Source: Taklimakanibacter deserti (GTDB lineage: Bacteria > Pseudomonadota > Alphaproteobacteria > Rhizobiales > Aestuariivirgaceae). From it: 64,000 nt of DNA. Positions 18,965-28,490 of this stretch are shown here, in pieces. Position numbers and translations under genes: made by a program. Each line of letters begins with the position of its first letter. The first letter of the stretch is position 1. The stretch is from the NCBI GenBank assembly GCA_003574785.1, contig QORU01000024.1, positions 23,228 through 87,227 of the forward strand, in the 5' to 3' direction. The notes beneath the pieces were generated by a model. That model was not told the DNA's origin, did not search any database, and worked only from the letters and a program-made list of their open reading frames with translations.

Positions 18965-19944
18965 AGATCTGGCACCATATCGCAAAGGCGCTCGAAGCGG
19001 GGGAGCCCTGCGCTATGGTCTCGGTGCTCAAGGTTGATGGCTCGGCGCCGCGCGAAGTGGGCGCGAGGCTCGTCCTTACCCAGCGCGGTTTCCACGGCAC
19101 GATCGGCGGCGGCGCGCTCGAATGGCGAGCTTTGGCCGAGGCCCAGAAGAAGCTCAAAGGCGGCCGGTCGCTGACCGTCACGTCGCATGCGCTGGGGCCG
19201 GAGCTCGGCCAATGTTGCGGCGGGCGAGTGGAATTGCTGACCGAGATCTTCGACGGCACCGGTCTTGCCGATGCCCGCACATTGGCAGATGCCGAAAAAT
19301 CGGGCGCCTTTGCCACCGAAAGCCGCTTGCGCTCCGATCATGTTGTCCGCAGCATTGTCTCGGCGGGATCGTCGGCCAAGGATGTCATGATCGAGCATTT
19401 CGGCGAGGAGAAGCGGCCTCTTTATCTGTTCGGCTCGGGCCATGTCGGGCGCGCCCTCGTCCTGGCGCTGGCGCCCTTGCCTTTCGCCATACGCTGGATC
19501 GATACGCGCCCCAACGCCTTTCCCGCCGCCATGCCGGCCAATGTCGAGCCGGTCGCGACGAGCGATCCGGTCGCCGAGCTCACCGCCGCACCCGACCGCA
19601 CTTTCCTTTTGGTCATGACTCATAGCCATGCGCTTGATCTCGCCATTGTCGAGCAGGCGCTGCGCGATGACCGCTTCCCCTATGTCGGGCTCATCGGCAG
19701 CGCCAGCAAGAGGGCGCGGTTCCTGAGCCGGCTGCGCCAGGCCGGCATCGCCGATGAGCGTCTCGCCGCCTTGAAATGCCCGATCGGGGTGCCCGGTATC
19801 GCCTCCAAGGAGCCGGCGGTCATTGCCGCGGCGACGGTGGCGGAGCTCCTGGAGCGCGACGAGATGTTGAGAACCCGCCGGAATCTTCCCGCAGGCGTGC
19901 AAACGCCTTATACAATGAGCCAAAAAAAGGGCCAGGGTGGGTGA
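18961..19944 (+). CDS. xdhC: XdhC, molybdenum-cofactor insertion protein for xanthine dehydrogenase
   Basis: XdhC binds the molybdenum cofactor, promotes its sulfuration and delivers it to XdhB. The start is the ATGA overlap with xdhB, giving 327 residues. The N-terminal XdhC/CoxI domain shows S-A-P-R-E-V-G-A-R-L and the conserved G-Q-C-C-G-G motif, whose Cys is thought to bind cofactor. The C-terminal Rossmann domain shows L-F-G-S-G-H-V-G-R-A and G-L-I-G-S-A-S-K-R. The stop overlaps the GTG start of the transporter ATPase, linking xdh and transporter translation. Confidence 0.92.
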   Translation: MKIWHHIAKALEAGEPCAMVSVLKVDGSAPREVGARLVLTQRGFHGTIGGGALEWRALAEAQKKLKGGRSLTVTSHALGPELGQCCGGRVELLTEIFDGTGLADARTLADAEKSGAFATESRLRSDHVVRSIVSAGSSAKDVMIEHFGEEKRPLYLFGSGHVGRALVLALAPLPFAIRWIDTRPNAFPAAMPANVEPVATSDPVAELTAAPDRTFLLVMTHSHALDLAIVEQALRDDRFPYVGLIGSASKRARFLSRLRQAGIADERLAALKCPIGVPGIASKEPAVIAAATVAELLERDEMLRTRRNLPAGVQTPYTMSQKKGQGG

Positions 19945-21494
19945 CGGACAAGATCGGCAAAGACCATCTTCTTGAAGCGCTTCACATCGTGAAGGTCTTC
20001 GGCCGCTTGCGCGCCAATGACGATGTGTCGCTTTATGTGCGCCCGGGCGAGATCCATGCTCTTCTGGGCGAGAATGGCGCCGGCAAGTCGACGCTGGTCA
20101 AGATCATCTATGGCGCCTTGCAGCCGACCTCGGGTGAATTGCGCTGGCAGGGCGCCCCCGTCACCATTTCATCGCCCGCCGCCGCCCGCAAGCTCGGCAT
20201 CGGCATGGTGTTCCAGCATTTCTCCCTGTTCGAGGCGCTCACCGTTGCCGAGAACATCGCGCTCGCTCTGCCGGGCGTCTTCGACATCGGCACCCTGTCG
20301 AAGAAGATTTCATCCATCTCCAAGGACTACGGCCTGCCGCTCGAGCCTTCGGCGACCGTCGGCGATCTCTCCGTCGGCGAGCGCCAGCGTATCGAGATCA
20401 TCCGCTGCCTGCTGCAGGAGCCGAAGCTCCTGATCATGGACGAGCCGACCGCGGTGTTGACTCCGCAAGAGGCCGACCAGCTCTTCCTGGTGCTCGAGCG
20501 CCTGGCCAAGGAAGGCTGTTCCATCCTTTATATTTCCCATCGTCTCGAGGAGGTGAAGCGGCTCTGCCAGTCGGCCACCATTCTGCGCATGGGCAAGGTC
20601 GTCGCCTGCGTCGATCCGCGCAAGGAGACGGCGGCGAGCCTCGCGCGGCTCATGGTGGGCGGCGACATCCACATCGTGCGGCCGAAGGCCAAGGCCAAAT
20701 CCGGCAGGCCGCGCCTTACCCTCGATAGGCTGAGCCTGGCGCAGGACGGTCATTTCGGCGTCGCCTTGCGCGATGTCTCGCTCAACGTGGCGGGCGGCGA
20801 GGTCGTGGCCATCGCCGGTGTCGCCGGCAACGGCCAGTCCGAGCTCTTCGATGCGGTCTCGGGCGAGAAGCTTCTCAAGCGCAATGAGGCGCTCCTCATC
20901 GACGGCAAACCCTGCGGCAGGCTGAGCATCACCGCAAGGCGCAAGATGGGCGCTGCTTTCGTACCCGAGGAACGCCTGGGCCACGGCGCCGTGCCCGGCT
21001 TCAGATTATCGGAGAATGTCATCCTGACGCGCTATGCCTCGGACAAGGATCTGACCCGGTCCGGGACCATCGGCCGCGACGCGGCATTGGCGGTGAGCGA
21101 AAGGGTGATCAAGTCCTTCGACGTGCGCAAGGGCAAGCCCGATCCCGAAGCGCGCGCTCTGTCCGGCGGCAACTTGCAGAAATTCGTGGTCGGCCGCGAG
21201 CTCGACCGCAATCCCGCCGTCCTCATCGTCAATCAGCCGACCTGGGGCGTCGATGCGGGAGCCGCCGCCACCATTCGCCAGGCGCTGGTCGACCTGGCGC
21301 GGGGAGGTTCCGCGATCCTGGTCATCAGCCAGGACCTCGACGAGATCTTCGAGATCGCCGACCGCATCGCGGTGATCTCGCGCGGCCAGCTCTCTGAGGC
21401 CCGTCCGGCATCCGAGCTCACGCGCGAGAAGATCGGCCTCCTGATGGCAGGCGAGCATGAGGTGAGGGAGGAACGCCATGCCGCTCGTGCTTGA
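19941..21494 (+). CDS. BMP-type nucleoside/purine ABC transporter, ATP-binding protein
   Basis: This duplicated ATPase (517 residues from the GTG at 19941, which overlaps the xdhC stop as GTGA) powers a BMP-family importer. The N-terminal half has a full Walker A (GENGAGKST, residues 43-51), signature S-V-G-E-R-Q-R and Walker B L-L-I-M-D-E-P-T. The C-terminal half has the degenerate Walker A G-V-A-G-N-G-Q-S-E and signature LSGGNLQK, as in the NupA/RbsA-like family. Two permeases and the binding protein follow. Position between xdhC and puuD points to a purine base, nucleoside or ureide as substrate. The frame is open further upstream, but that part overlaps xdhC in another frame. Confidence 0.9.
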   Translation: MTDKIGKDHLLEALHIVKVFGRLRANDDVSLYVRPGEIHALLGENGAGKSTLVKIIYGALQPTSGELRWQGAPVTISSPAAARKLGIGMVFQHFSLFEALTVAENIALALPGVFDIGTLSKKISSISKDYGLPLEPSATVGDLSVGERQRIEIIRCLLQEPKLLIMDEPTAVLTPQEADQLFLVLERLAKEGCSILYISHRLEEVKRLCQSATILRMGKVVACVDPRKETAASLARLMVGGDIHIVRPKAKAKSGRPRLTLDRLSLAQDGHFGVALRDVSLNVAGGEVVAIAGVAGNGQSELFDAVSGEKLLKRNEALLIDGKPCGRLSITARRKMGAAFVPEERLGHGAVPGFRLSENVILTRYASDKDLTRSGTIGRDAALAVSERVIKSFDVRKGKPDPEARALSGGNLQKFVVGRELDRNPAVLIVNQPTWGVDAGAAATIRQALVDLARGGSAILVISQDLDEIFEIADRIAVISRGQLSEARPASELTREKIGLLMAGEHEVREERHAARA

Positions 21495-22563
21495 GAAACG
21501 CGCCGAGCGTTCGACCCGCATGGCACTGTTGTCGCCGGTCCTCGCCATCCTCCTCACCGTGATCACCGGCGCCATCATCTTCGCGCTTCGCGGCATCGAT
21601 CCGCTGCATGGGCTCTATGTCTATTTCATCGAGCCTCTGACGCAGCTCTGGTCGCTGCAACAGCTCATCGTCAAGGCGACGCCTTTGGTGCTGATCGGCG
21701 TCGGCCTTGCCGTCTGCTATACGGCCAATGTGTGGAACATCGGCGCCGAAGGCCAGCTCACGGCGGGCGCCATATTGGGCGGCATGATCCCGGTGCTGTT
21801 CCCCGAGTGGCAGTCGCCGCTGACCCTGCTCGCCATGCTCATTCTCGGCATTGTCGGCGGCATGGCCTATGCCGCGATACCGGCGGTGCTCAAGACGCGG
21901 TTCAGCGCCAATGAGATCCTGACCTCGCTGATGCTCGTCTATGTGGCGAGACTTCTGCTCGACTGGCTGGTGCGCGGGCCCTGGCGCGATCCGCAAGGCT
22001 TCAATTTCCCGAAAACGATTACCTTCAGCGATTGGCAGCTCCTTCCGATGCTTTGGGGCTCGGTGCATGCCGGCGCTCTCTTTGCCGTGCTTGCCGCCGT
22101 CATCCTCGCTTTCGTCATGGGCCGCATGCTGAAGGGTTTTGAGATCAGAGTGAGCGGGAGCGCGCCGCGCGCCGGCCGCTTCGCCGGCTTCTCGCGGCCG
22201 CGCACTGTCCTGTTCTGCTTCCTGTTGTCGGGCGGGCTCGCCGGTCTTGCCGGCATCACCGAAGTGGCGAGCGTCGTCGGACAATTGCAGCCGCAGATCT
22301 CGCCGGACTATGGCTTTGCCGCCATCATCGTCGCCTTCCTCGGCAGGCTCAATCCGTTGGGCGTACTCGTTGCCGGCCTGATGCTGGCGCTGAGCTATCT
22401 GGGCGGCGAAGCGGCGCAGGTTTCGCTCGGCCTCTCCGATCGCATCGCCAAGGTCTTCCAGGGCATCCTCCTGTTCTTCATCCTGGGCTGCGACACGCTC
22501 ATCCTCTATCGATTCCGCTGGCTGAAGACGCAAGTCTCCGCCGCGGCGCAACCGGCGGACTGA
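21478..22563 (+). CDS. BMP-type nucleoside/purine ABC transporter, permease 1
   Basis: This 361-residue integral membrane protein is of the NupB/YufP type. Hydrophobic segments start at about residues 18-40 and continue through the protein. The family motif N-V-W-N-I-G-A-E-G-Q-L lies near residue 85, and the cytoplasmic coupling segment F-E-I-R-V-S-G-S near residue 222. The ATG is preceded by GGAGG within the end of the ATPase gene, a 17-bp overlap. It pairs with the next permease to form the channel of the importer. Confidence 0.9.
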   Translation: MPLVLEKRAERSTRMALLSPVLAILLTVITGAIIFALRGIDPLHGLYVYFIEPLTQLWSLQQLIVKATPLVLIGVGLAVCYTANVWNIGAEGQLTAGAILGGMIPVLFPEWQSPLTLLAMLILGIVGGMAYAAIPAVLKTRFSANEILTSLMLVYVARLLLDWLVRGPWRDPQGFNFPKTITFSDWQLLPMLWGSVHAGALFAVLAAVILAFVMGRMLKGFEIRVSGSAPRAGRFAGFSRPRTVLFCFLLSGGLAGLAGITEVASVVGQLQPQISPDYGFAAIIVAFLGRLNPLGVLVAGLMLALSYLGGEAAQVSLGLSDRIAKVFQGILLFFILGCDTLILYRFRWLKTQVSAAAQPAD

Positions 22564-22568
22564 TCGAC

Positions 22569-23444
22569 ATGGATGCTTCGCTCGCCGTCCTCCTCACCAT
22601 CGTCACCGCAGCGACCCCCTTGCTGCTCGCGGCGATCGGCGAACTGGTCGTCGAGCGTTCGGGCGTGCTCAATCTCGGCGTCGAGGGCATGATGGTGATG
22701 GGCGCGGTCGCGGGCTTCGGCGCCGCTTTCCTGACCGGCAACCCATATGTCGGTGTCATCGCCGCCATCATCGCCGGCATGGCCATGGCATTGCTCTTCG
22801 GCCTTCTCACCTTGACGCTGGTCTCGAACCAGGTGGCGACCGGCCTGTCCCTGACGCTCCTGGGACTTGGCCTCTCGGGCTTGTTGGGAGAATCCTTCGT
22901 CGGCGAGCCGGGCGCGCGCCTGCCGAAATATTTCGGCATCGACATGCTGATCCCATTCTCCTTCATCCTGACCGCCGCCGTGGCCTATGTGCTGTTCCGC
23001 ACCAAGGCCGGCCTCATCATCCGTGCCGTCGGCGACAGCCACAATTCGGCGCATGCTCTGGGTTACCGCGTCATCTGGGTGCGCTATCTTTGCGTATTGT
23101 TCGGCGGCGCCTGCGCCGGACTGGCCGGCGGCTATCTGTCCCTGGTCTATACGCCGCAATGGGTCGAGAACATGACGGCGGGGCGTGGCTGGATCGCGCT
23201 GGCCTTGGTCGTCTTCGCCTCATGGATGCCGTGGCGCCTGGTGGCAGGCGCCTATCTCTTCGGCGCCATATCCATCCTGTCCTTTGTCGGGCAGACCCGG
23301 GCCTGGGACATTCCCACGCAGTTCATGAACAGCCTGCCCTATCTCGGCACCATATTGGCGCTGGTGGTGATTTCGGCCAATCGGCGGCTGACGCGGATGA
23401 ATGCGCCAGCGAGCCTCGGCCAAGCTTTCGTGCCTGATCGATAA
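22569..23444 (+). CDS. BMP-type nucleoside/purine ABC transporter, permease 2
   Basis: This 291-residue membrane protein is of the NupC/YufQ type, with eight or so hydrophobic segments. The family signature [14 protein letters not shown] lies near residues 31-44, and a coupling segment [14 protein letters not shown] near residue 155. It begins five bp after permease 1. It is the second half of the membrane channel, working with the binding protein at 23467. Confidence 0.9.
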   Translation: MDASLAVLLTIVTAATPLLLAAIGELVVERSGVLNLGVEGMMVMGAVAGFGAAFLTGNPYVGVIAAIIAGMAMALLFGLLTLTLVSNQVATGLSLTLLGLGLSGLLGESFVGEPGARLPKYFGIDMLIPFSFILTAAVAYVLFRTKAGLIIRAVGDSHNSAHALGYRVIWVRYLCVLFGGACAGLAGGYLSLVYTPQWVENMTAGRGWIALALVVFASWMPWRLVAGAYLFGAISILSFVGQTRAWDIPTQFMNSLPYLGTILALVVISANRRLTRMNAPASLGQAFVPDR

Positions 23445-23466
23445 TACAGGGAGTAAGGAGAAACAG

Positions 23467-24537
23467 ATGAAGAAACTACTGACATGCGCCGCGGCCTTCG
23501 CCCTCGCTCTGGGCATTGCCGCAGGCTCCGCTTCGGCGCAGGACAAGCTCAAGGCCTGCTGGATCTATGTCGGCGCCATCGGCGATTTCGGCTGGACCTA
23601 CCAGCATGACCAGGGCCGCCTCGCGGTCGAGAAGGAGCTCGGCGACAAGGTGCAAACGGTCTTTGTCGAGAATGTCGCGGAATCGGATTCGGAAAGGGCG
23701 ATCGAGCGCCTGGCGCGCGACGGCTGCGCCATCATCTTCACCACCTCCTTCGGCTTCATGGAGCCGACCCTCAAGGTGGCGAAGAAATTCCCCGATGTGA
23801 AATTCGAGCATGCGACCGGCTTCAAGACGGCTGACAACGTCACGACCTACAATGCCAAGTTCCACGAAGGCCGTTATGTGATCGGCCAGATCGCCGCCAA
23901 GATGTCGCAGACGGGGACCGCCGGCTATATCGTGTCCTTCCCCATCCCGGAAGTCGTCGCCGGGATCAATGCCTTCATGCTCGGCGCGCAATCGGTGAAG
24001 CCCGACTTCAAGGTGAAGATCATCTGGGTCAACAGCTGGTATGACCCGGGCAAGGAGGCCGATGCCGCCAAGGTCCTGTTCAGCCAGGGCGCCGACATCA
24101 TCGTCCAGCATACCGATTCGACCGCGGCACTCCAGGTCGCCGAGGAGCAGGGCAAGCATGGCTTCGGCCAGGCTTCCGACATGATCAAATTCGCGCCCAA
24201 GGCACAATATACGGCGATCGTCGACAACTGGGCGCCCTACTATGTCCGGCGCATCAACGATGTGCTGAACGGCACCTGGAAGTCGCAGTCCTCATGGGAT
24301 GGCATGGCGGAAGGCACGGTCAATATTGCGCCCTACACCAATCTCCCCGACGACGTCGTGAAGATGGCGACCGAGACCTCCGAAGCTATCAAGACCGGCA
24401 AGCTTCATCCCTTCACCGGTCCGATCACCAAGCAGGACGGCACCGTCGCCGGCGAGGCCGGCAAGCCTCTGGCCGACGGCGATATCCTCGGCATGAACTG
24501 GTATGTGAAGGGCGTCGACGACCAGCTGCCGAAATAA
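23467..24537 (+). CDS. BMP-family periplasmic substrate-binding protein (purine/nucleoside importer)
   Basis: This 356-residue protein starts at the ATG preceded by AAGGAG and has a signal peptide (residues 1-23, ending A-S-A/Q). The basic-membrane-protein fold is shown by Y-V-G-A-I-G-D-F-G-W-T-Y-Q-H-D-Q-G, F-T-T-S-F-G-F-M and the W-Y-D-P-G-K-E segment of the ligand cleft. This subgroup delivers nucleosides or purine bases to NupABC-type transporters. A stable hairpin follows before puuD (see the entry at 24559). The protein is clearly diverged from the second BMP protein at 41724, so the two systems may differ in ligand. Confidence 0.9.
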   Translation: MKKLLTCAAAFALALGIAAGSASAQDKLKACWIYVGAIGDFGWTYQHDQGRLAVEKELGDKVQTVFVENVAESDSERAIERLARDGCAIIFTTSFGFMEPTLKVAKKFPDVKFEHATGFKTADNVTTYNAKFHEGRYVIGQIAAKMSQTGTAGYIVSFPIPEVVAGINAFMLGAQSVKPDFKVKIIWVNSWYDPGKEADAAKVLFSQGADIIVQHTDSTAALQVAEEQGKHGFGQASDMIKFAPKAQYTAIVDNWAPYYVRRINDVLNGTWKSQSSWDGMAEGTVNIAPYTNLPDDVVKMATETSEAIKTGKLHPFTGPITKQDGTVAGEAGKPLADGDILGMNWYVKGVDDQLPK

Positions 24538-24558
24538 GCGTAGCACCTTCCACGTATA

Positions 24559-24588
24559 GCGGACATCGGGCGCAAGCTCGATGTCCGC
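24559..24588 (+). terminator. Intercistronic hairpin between the binding-protein gene and puuD
   Basis: A perfect 10-bp inverted repeat (GCGGACATCG / CGATGTCCGC) extends inward by one G-U and two G-C pairs to a GCAA (GNRA) loop, giving about 13 bp of stem. It is followed by ACTTTG rather than a real T-run, so it is more likely an mRNA-stabilising element or partial terminator than a full stop. Confidence 0.6.
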
Positions 24589-24604
24589 ACTTTGAAAAGC
24601 CCCC

Positions 24605-25789
24605 ATGACGCTCGATCCCTTCATCGCCGACTGGCTCAATCTCCTGCTGCGCTGGGCGCATGTGATGGCGGGCATCGCCTGGATCGGCACTTCCTTCTAT
24701 TTCGTGGCGCTCGACTTTTCGCTGAAGCGCCGGGCCGGCCTTCCCGCCGGCGTCTATGGCGAAGCCTGGGAAGTGCATGGCGGCGGCTTCTATCATGTGC
24801 AGAAATATTCGGTGGCGCCGGCCGATCTGCCGCCAGGTCTCATCTGGTTCAAATGGGAAGCCTATCTCACCTGGCTCACCGGTTTCCTGCTGCTGATCGT
24901 GCAGTTCTATTTCAATGCGACGAGCTACCTGATCGATCCGACGATCATGCCGCTCACTCCCTGGCAGGCCATCGCGATCTCGCTCGCCGGATTGGCGGCG
25001 GGCTGGTTCATCTATGACGGCCTGTGCCGCTCAGCCCTGATCCATCGTCCGGGATGGCTGGCGCTCGCCGTCTTTCTCCTGATCCTCATCGCGGCCTACG
25101 GCTTCACCCATGTCTTCTCGGGCCGCGGGGCCCTGATCCATGTCGGGGCCTTCATCGGCACCATGATGGCCGCCAATGTCTTCGCGGTCATCATTCCCAA
25201 CCAGAAGAAGATCACCGCTTCACTCCTCAAAGGCGAGGCGCCCGATCCCAAATTCGGCATCACCGGCAAGCAGCGCTCGCTGCACAACACCTATCTGACC
25301 TTGCCGGTGCTCCTGATGATGATCAGCAACCACTATCCGATGATCACCGATCATCGCGAGGCGTGGATCCTGGTCGGCCTCATCGTCATCGGCGGTGCCG
25401 CCTTGCGCCACTTCCTGGTGCGCCATGAAGTGGGCGACGACATGGAGGAGATCGCCTGGACCTTGCCGATCATTTTCGGCGCGCTTGCCGCGGCACTCTG
25501 GCTGACCGAGCCCGCGCCCATCGTCGGCGAAGGGCTGGTGGTTTCGGATTCGGAGGTTCTCGGCATCACGGCCAAGCACTGCACCATGTGTCATGCCGTG
25601 AAGCCGACGCATCAGGGCTTCAAGGAGCCTCCCAAGGGTGTCGCGCTCGAGACGTTCGATGAGTTGCGCCGTTACAATGCGCAGATCATGGCGCAGGCGG
25701 TGCGCAACAAGTCGATGCCGCTCGGCAACGAAACCGGCATGACCGATGAGGAGCGCCAGAAGCTCGGCGCCTGGCTCGTAGCGCAATGA
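24605..25789 (+). CDS. puuD: Urate hydroxylase PuuD with C-terminal cytochrome c domain
   Basis: PuuD is the membrane urate oxidase of many proteobacteria: it converts urate to 5-hydroxyisourate and sends electrons to the respiratory chain instead of making peroxide. The 394-residue protein starts with membrane helices carrying conserved His residues (R-W-A-H-V-M-A-G-I-A-W-I-G-T-S), has about eight helices in all, and ends with a c-type haem site CTMCH at residues 326-330 and a Met ligand candidate in N-K-S-M-P-L-G-N. It is followed by uraD with an ATGA overlap, giving urate oxidation and OHCU decarboxylation together. Confidence 0.93.
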   Translation: MTLDPFIADWLNLLLRWAHVMAGIAWIGTSFYFVALDFSLKRRAGLPAGVYGEAWEVHGGGFYHVQKYSVAPADLPPGLIWFKWEAYLTWLTGFLLLIVQFYFNATSYLIDPTIMPLTPWQAIAISLAGLAAGWFIYDGLCRSALIHRPGWLALAVFLLILIAAYGFTHVFSGRGALIHVGAFIGTMMAANVFAVIIPNQKKITASLLKGEAPDPKFGITGKQRSLHNTYLTLPVLLMMISNHYPMITDHREAWILVGLIVIGGAALRHFLVRHEVGDDMEEIAWTLPIIFGALAAALWLTEPAPIVGEGLVVSDSEVLGITAKHCTMCHAVKPTHQGFKEPPKGVALETFDELRRYNAQIMAQAVRNKSMPLGNETGMTDEERQKLGAWLVAQ

Positions 25790-26283
25790 CCACACTCGGC
25801 GACATAAACGTCATGACGCGACAGGCCTTCGTCGCAGGCTTTGGCGATGTGGCCGAGCACTCGCCCTGGGTAGCGGAGCAGGCCTGGGAGAAGCGACCCT
25901 ACGCCGATCGCGACGCGCTCATCGAGGCTTTCGCGCAAGCCTTGCGCGAGGCGCCACGCGAGGCGAAGCTCGCTCTCATCCGCGCCCATCCCGATCTCGC
26001 GACGCGTGCCAAGCTCACGGCGGATTCGACGAATGAGCAGGCGGGCGCCAGGCTCGACCGCCTGAGCGCCGATGAGTTCGCGCGCTTCAGCCGTTTCAAC
26101 GAAGCCTATAAGACGCGCTTCGGCTTTCCGTTCATCTTCGCGGTCAGGGGCGCGACCAAGCATCAGATCCTGGCGGCCTTCGAAGAGCGGCTTGGCAACA
26201 GTCCGGAAAAGGAATTCGAGACCGCTCTTGCCCAGATCCTGCGCATCTTCCGCTTCCGGCTTGAAGATCGGGTGTCGCCATGA
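25786..26283 (+). CDS. uraD: OHCU decarboxylase
   Basis: This 165-residue enzyme decarboxylates 2-oxo-4-hydroxy-4-carboxy-5-ureidoimidazoline stereospecifically to S-allantoin. Family signatures are the catalytic region A-H-P-D-L-A-T-R-A-K and F-G-F-P-F-I-F-A-V-R-G; length is typical. The start overlaps the puuD stop and its stop overlaps the guaD start (both ATGA), so the three are translationally coupled. Together with uraH it completes the urate-to-allantoin steps within this run. Confidence 0.93.
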   Translation: MTTLGDINVMTRQAFVAGFGDVAEHSPWVAEQAWEKRPYADRDALIEAFAQALREAPREAKLALIRAHPDLATRAKLTADSTNEQAGARLDRLSADEFARFSRFNEAYKTRFGFPFIFAVRGATKHQILAAFEERLGNSPEKEFETALAQILRIFRFRLEDRVSP

Positions 26284-27572
26284 CCCATGTCCTCTTCGGT
26301 GCGCTCCTGACCTTCGGCGCCGAGCCTGAGGATTTTTTCCATGAAGCGCAGGGCGCGCTGGTGATCGGCGATGATGGCCGCATCCTGTGGCGCGGCGCCC
26401 GGCAGGATCTTCCGGAGGACTATCGCCCGAGCCCCACCGATGATTTCGGCGATTGCCTGATCCTGCCGGGCTTCATCGATGCCCATATCCACTTCCCGCA
26501 GTATCGCATGCTGGCTGCACCCGGCAAGGACCTGCTCGACTGGCTCACCCGCTTCACCTTCCCGGAGGAAGCGCGCTATGGCGATGAAGCCTATGCCAGG
26601 GCGGCAGCGGAGAAATTCCTCGACCGGCTGTTCAGCCATGGCACGACCTCGGCCATGGTCTTCTCCTCGGTGCACCAGGTCAGCGCCGACGCCCTGTTCG
26701 ACGCGGCGCAGCGGCGGCACATGGCCCTCGTGACCGGCAAGACGATGATGGACCGCGACGTGCCTGCTTCGGTGCGCGATAGCCCGGAGCAAGCGGCGGT
26801 CGAGAGCGAGGCGCTCTATCGCAAATGGCATGGCCGGGATCGCCTGCGCTATGCGGTGACGCCGCGCTTCGCCGTCACGTCGAGCGAGGCGCAGCTTCAG
26901 GTGGCGCATGACCTGATGCAATCCTTGCCTGACGCGCTGCTGCAGACGCATCTTTCGGAAAGTCAAGGCGAACTCGAGCGTATTCGCGAGCTCTATCCGG
27001 ATGATGCGGATTATACGGCCGTCTATGACCGTTTCTGGCTGCTGGGCGAGCGCAGTCTCTTCGCTCACGGCATCCATCTCTCCGATCGCGAATGCCGGCG
27101 CTTGTCGCAGACGGACTCGATTGTCGTCCATTGCCCGACGTCGAACATGTTCCTGGGCTCGGGGCTGATGGACATGGCGTATCTGAGTATGGAAAGACGG
27201 CCCGTACGCCTGGCGATCGGTACCGATGTCGGCGGCGGCACCAGCTATTCCATGCTCGCCACTCTGGGTGCCGCCTACAAAGTGCAGATGCTCGCCGGCA
27301 ACAGGCCGACAGCTCTCCAACTGTTCCATCTGGCGACGCGGCGCAATGCCGAAGCCCTGCGCCTTACCGATGAGGTGGGCTCGCTCGAGCCCGGCAAATG
27401 GGCGGACATCGTGGTGATCGATCCGCATGCGACCGAGATCCTGGCGAGCCGCCAGGAGCTTTCGCGCTCGCTCGAGGATATGCTGTTCGCGCTTATGATA
27501 TTGGGCGATGATCGCGCCATACGCGCGACCTATGTCGCCGGACGCAAAGTTCATGAGAGAAGGATGAAATGA
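26280..27572 (+). CDS. guaD: Guanine deaminase
   Basis: This 430-residue amidohydrolase converts guanine to xanthine, feeding xanthine dehydrogenase. The metal-binding HxH lies in G-F-I-D-A-H-I-H-F-P-Q-Y, a motif typical of guanine deaminases. Other conserved segments are L-Q-T-H-L-S-E-S (metal His), F-A-H-G-I-H-L (His) and the metal Asp in A-I-G-T-D-V-G-G-G. All zinc and catalytic residues look intact. It is coupled to both neighbours by ATGA overlaps. Confidence 0.94.
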   Translation: MTHVLFGALLTFGAEPEDFFHEAQGALVIGDDGRILWRGARQDLPEDYRPSPTDDFGDCLILPGFIDAHIHFPQYRMLAAPGKDLLDWLTRFTFPEEARYGDEAYARAAAEKFLDRLFSHGTTSAMVFSSVHQVSADALFDAAQRRHMALVTGKTMMDRDVPASVRDSPEQAAVESEALYRKWHGRDRLRYAVTPRFAVTSSEAQLQVAHDLMQSLPDALLQTHLSESQGELERIRELYPDDADYTAVYDRFWLLGERSLFAHGIHLSDRECRRLSQTDSIVVHCPTSNMFLGSGLMDMAYLSMERRPVRLAIGTDVGGGTSYSMLATLGAAYKVQMLAGNRPTALQLFHLATRRNAEALRLTDEVGSLEPGKWADIVVIDPHATEILASRQELSRSLEDMLFALMILGDDRAIRATYVAGRKVHERRMK

Positions 27573-28483
27573 CGAGTTCCTATCCGCGCGACATGAAGGG
27601 CTATGGCCGTGCCATACCCGATCCCCAATGGCCGGACGGCGCCTATGTCGCCGTGCAGTTCGTGCTCAATTACGAAGAGGGCGGCGAGAATTGCATTCTC
27701 CATGGCGATGCCGCGTCCGAGGCGTTCCTCTCCGAGATCGTCGGCGCCCAGTCCTGGCCGGGGCAGCGCCACTGGAACATGGAATCGATCTATGAATATG
27801 GCGCGCGCGCCGGCTTCTGGCGCCTGTGGCGCATCTTCACTGGCCGCAAGATACCGCTCACCATCTATGGCGTGGCGACGGCGCTCGAACGTTCGCCCGA
27901 CCAGACCCAGGCGATGAAGGAAGCGGGCTGGGAGATCGCGAGCCACGGCCTCAAATGGATCGAATACAAGGATTACAGCGAGGCCGACGAGCGCGCCCAT
28001 CTCAAGGAGGCGATCAAGATCCACACCCAGGTTACCAGCGAGCGGCCGCTCGGCTGGTATACCGGGCGCTGCTCGGTCAATACGACGAAGCTGGTGATGG
28101 AGGAGGGCGGCTTCCTCTATTCATCCGATTCCTATGCCGACGATCTGCCCTATTGGGTGGCGCGGCCGCAGGGCGGCAGTCATCTCATCATTCCCTATAC
28201 GCTCGATGCCAATGACATGCGCTTCGCCACGCCGCAGGGCTTCAACAGCGGCGAGCAGTTCTATGCCTATCTGCGGGACAGCTTCGATTGCCTCTATGAG
28301 GAGGGCCGCCGCGGTTCGCCCAAGATGATGTCGGTGGGCCTCCATTGCCGGCTTATCGGCAGGCCGGGCCGGGCCCTGGCGCTCGAGCGCTTCCTCGATC
28401 ACATCGTGCGCCACGACAAGGTGTGGATACCGCGCCGCATCGACATTGCCCGGCACTGGCACGAGCATTTTCCGCCGGCGTGA
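27569..28483 (+). CDS. puuE: Allantoinase PuuE (polysaccharide-deacetylase type)
   Basis: PuuE opens the allantoin ring to allantoate using a polysaccharide-deacetylase fold, unrelated to amidohydrolase allantoinases. This 304-residue protein shows the family segments R-D-M-K-G-Y-G, F-V-L-N-Y-E-E-G-G-E, I-A-S-H-G-L-K-W-I-E-Y and W-Y-T-G-R-C-S. Length is normal. The start overlaps the guaD stop (ATGA). The likely start of a RAYT-type transposase gene lies 7 bp after its stop. Confidence 0.93.
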   Translation: MTSSYPRDMKGYGRAIPDPQWPDGAYVAVQFVLNYEEGGENCILHGDAASEAFLSEIVGAQSWPGQRHWNMESIYEYGARAGFWRLWRIFTGRKIPLTIYGVATALERSPDQTQAMKEAGWEIASHGLKWIEYKDYSEADERAHLKEAIKIHTQVTSERPLGWYTGRCSVNTTKLVMEEGGFLYSSDSYADDLPYWVARPQGGSHLIIPYTLDANDMRFATPQGFNSGEQFYAYLRDSFDCLYEEGRRGSPKMMSVGLHCRLIGRPGRALALERFLDHIVRHDKVWIPRRIDIARHWHEHFPPA

Positions 28484-28490
28484 ATGTTCT

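Noticed and set aside
16628..18985. 785-codon minus-strand frame opposite xdhB
   Set aside because: The plus-strand gene is unmistakable xanthine dehydrogenase.
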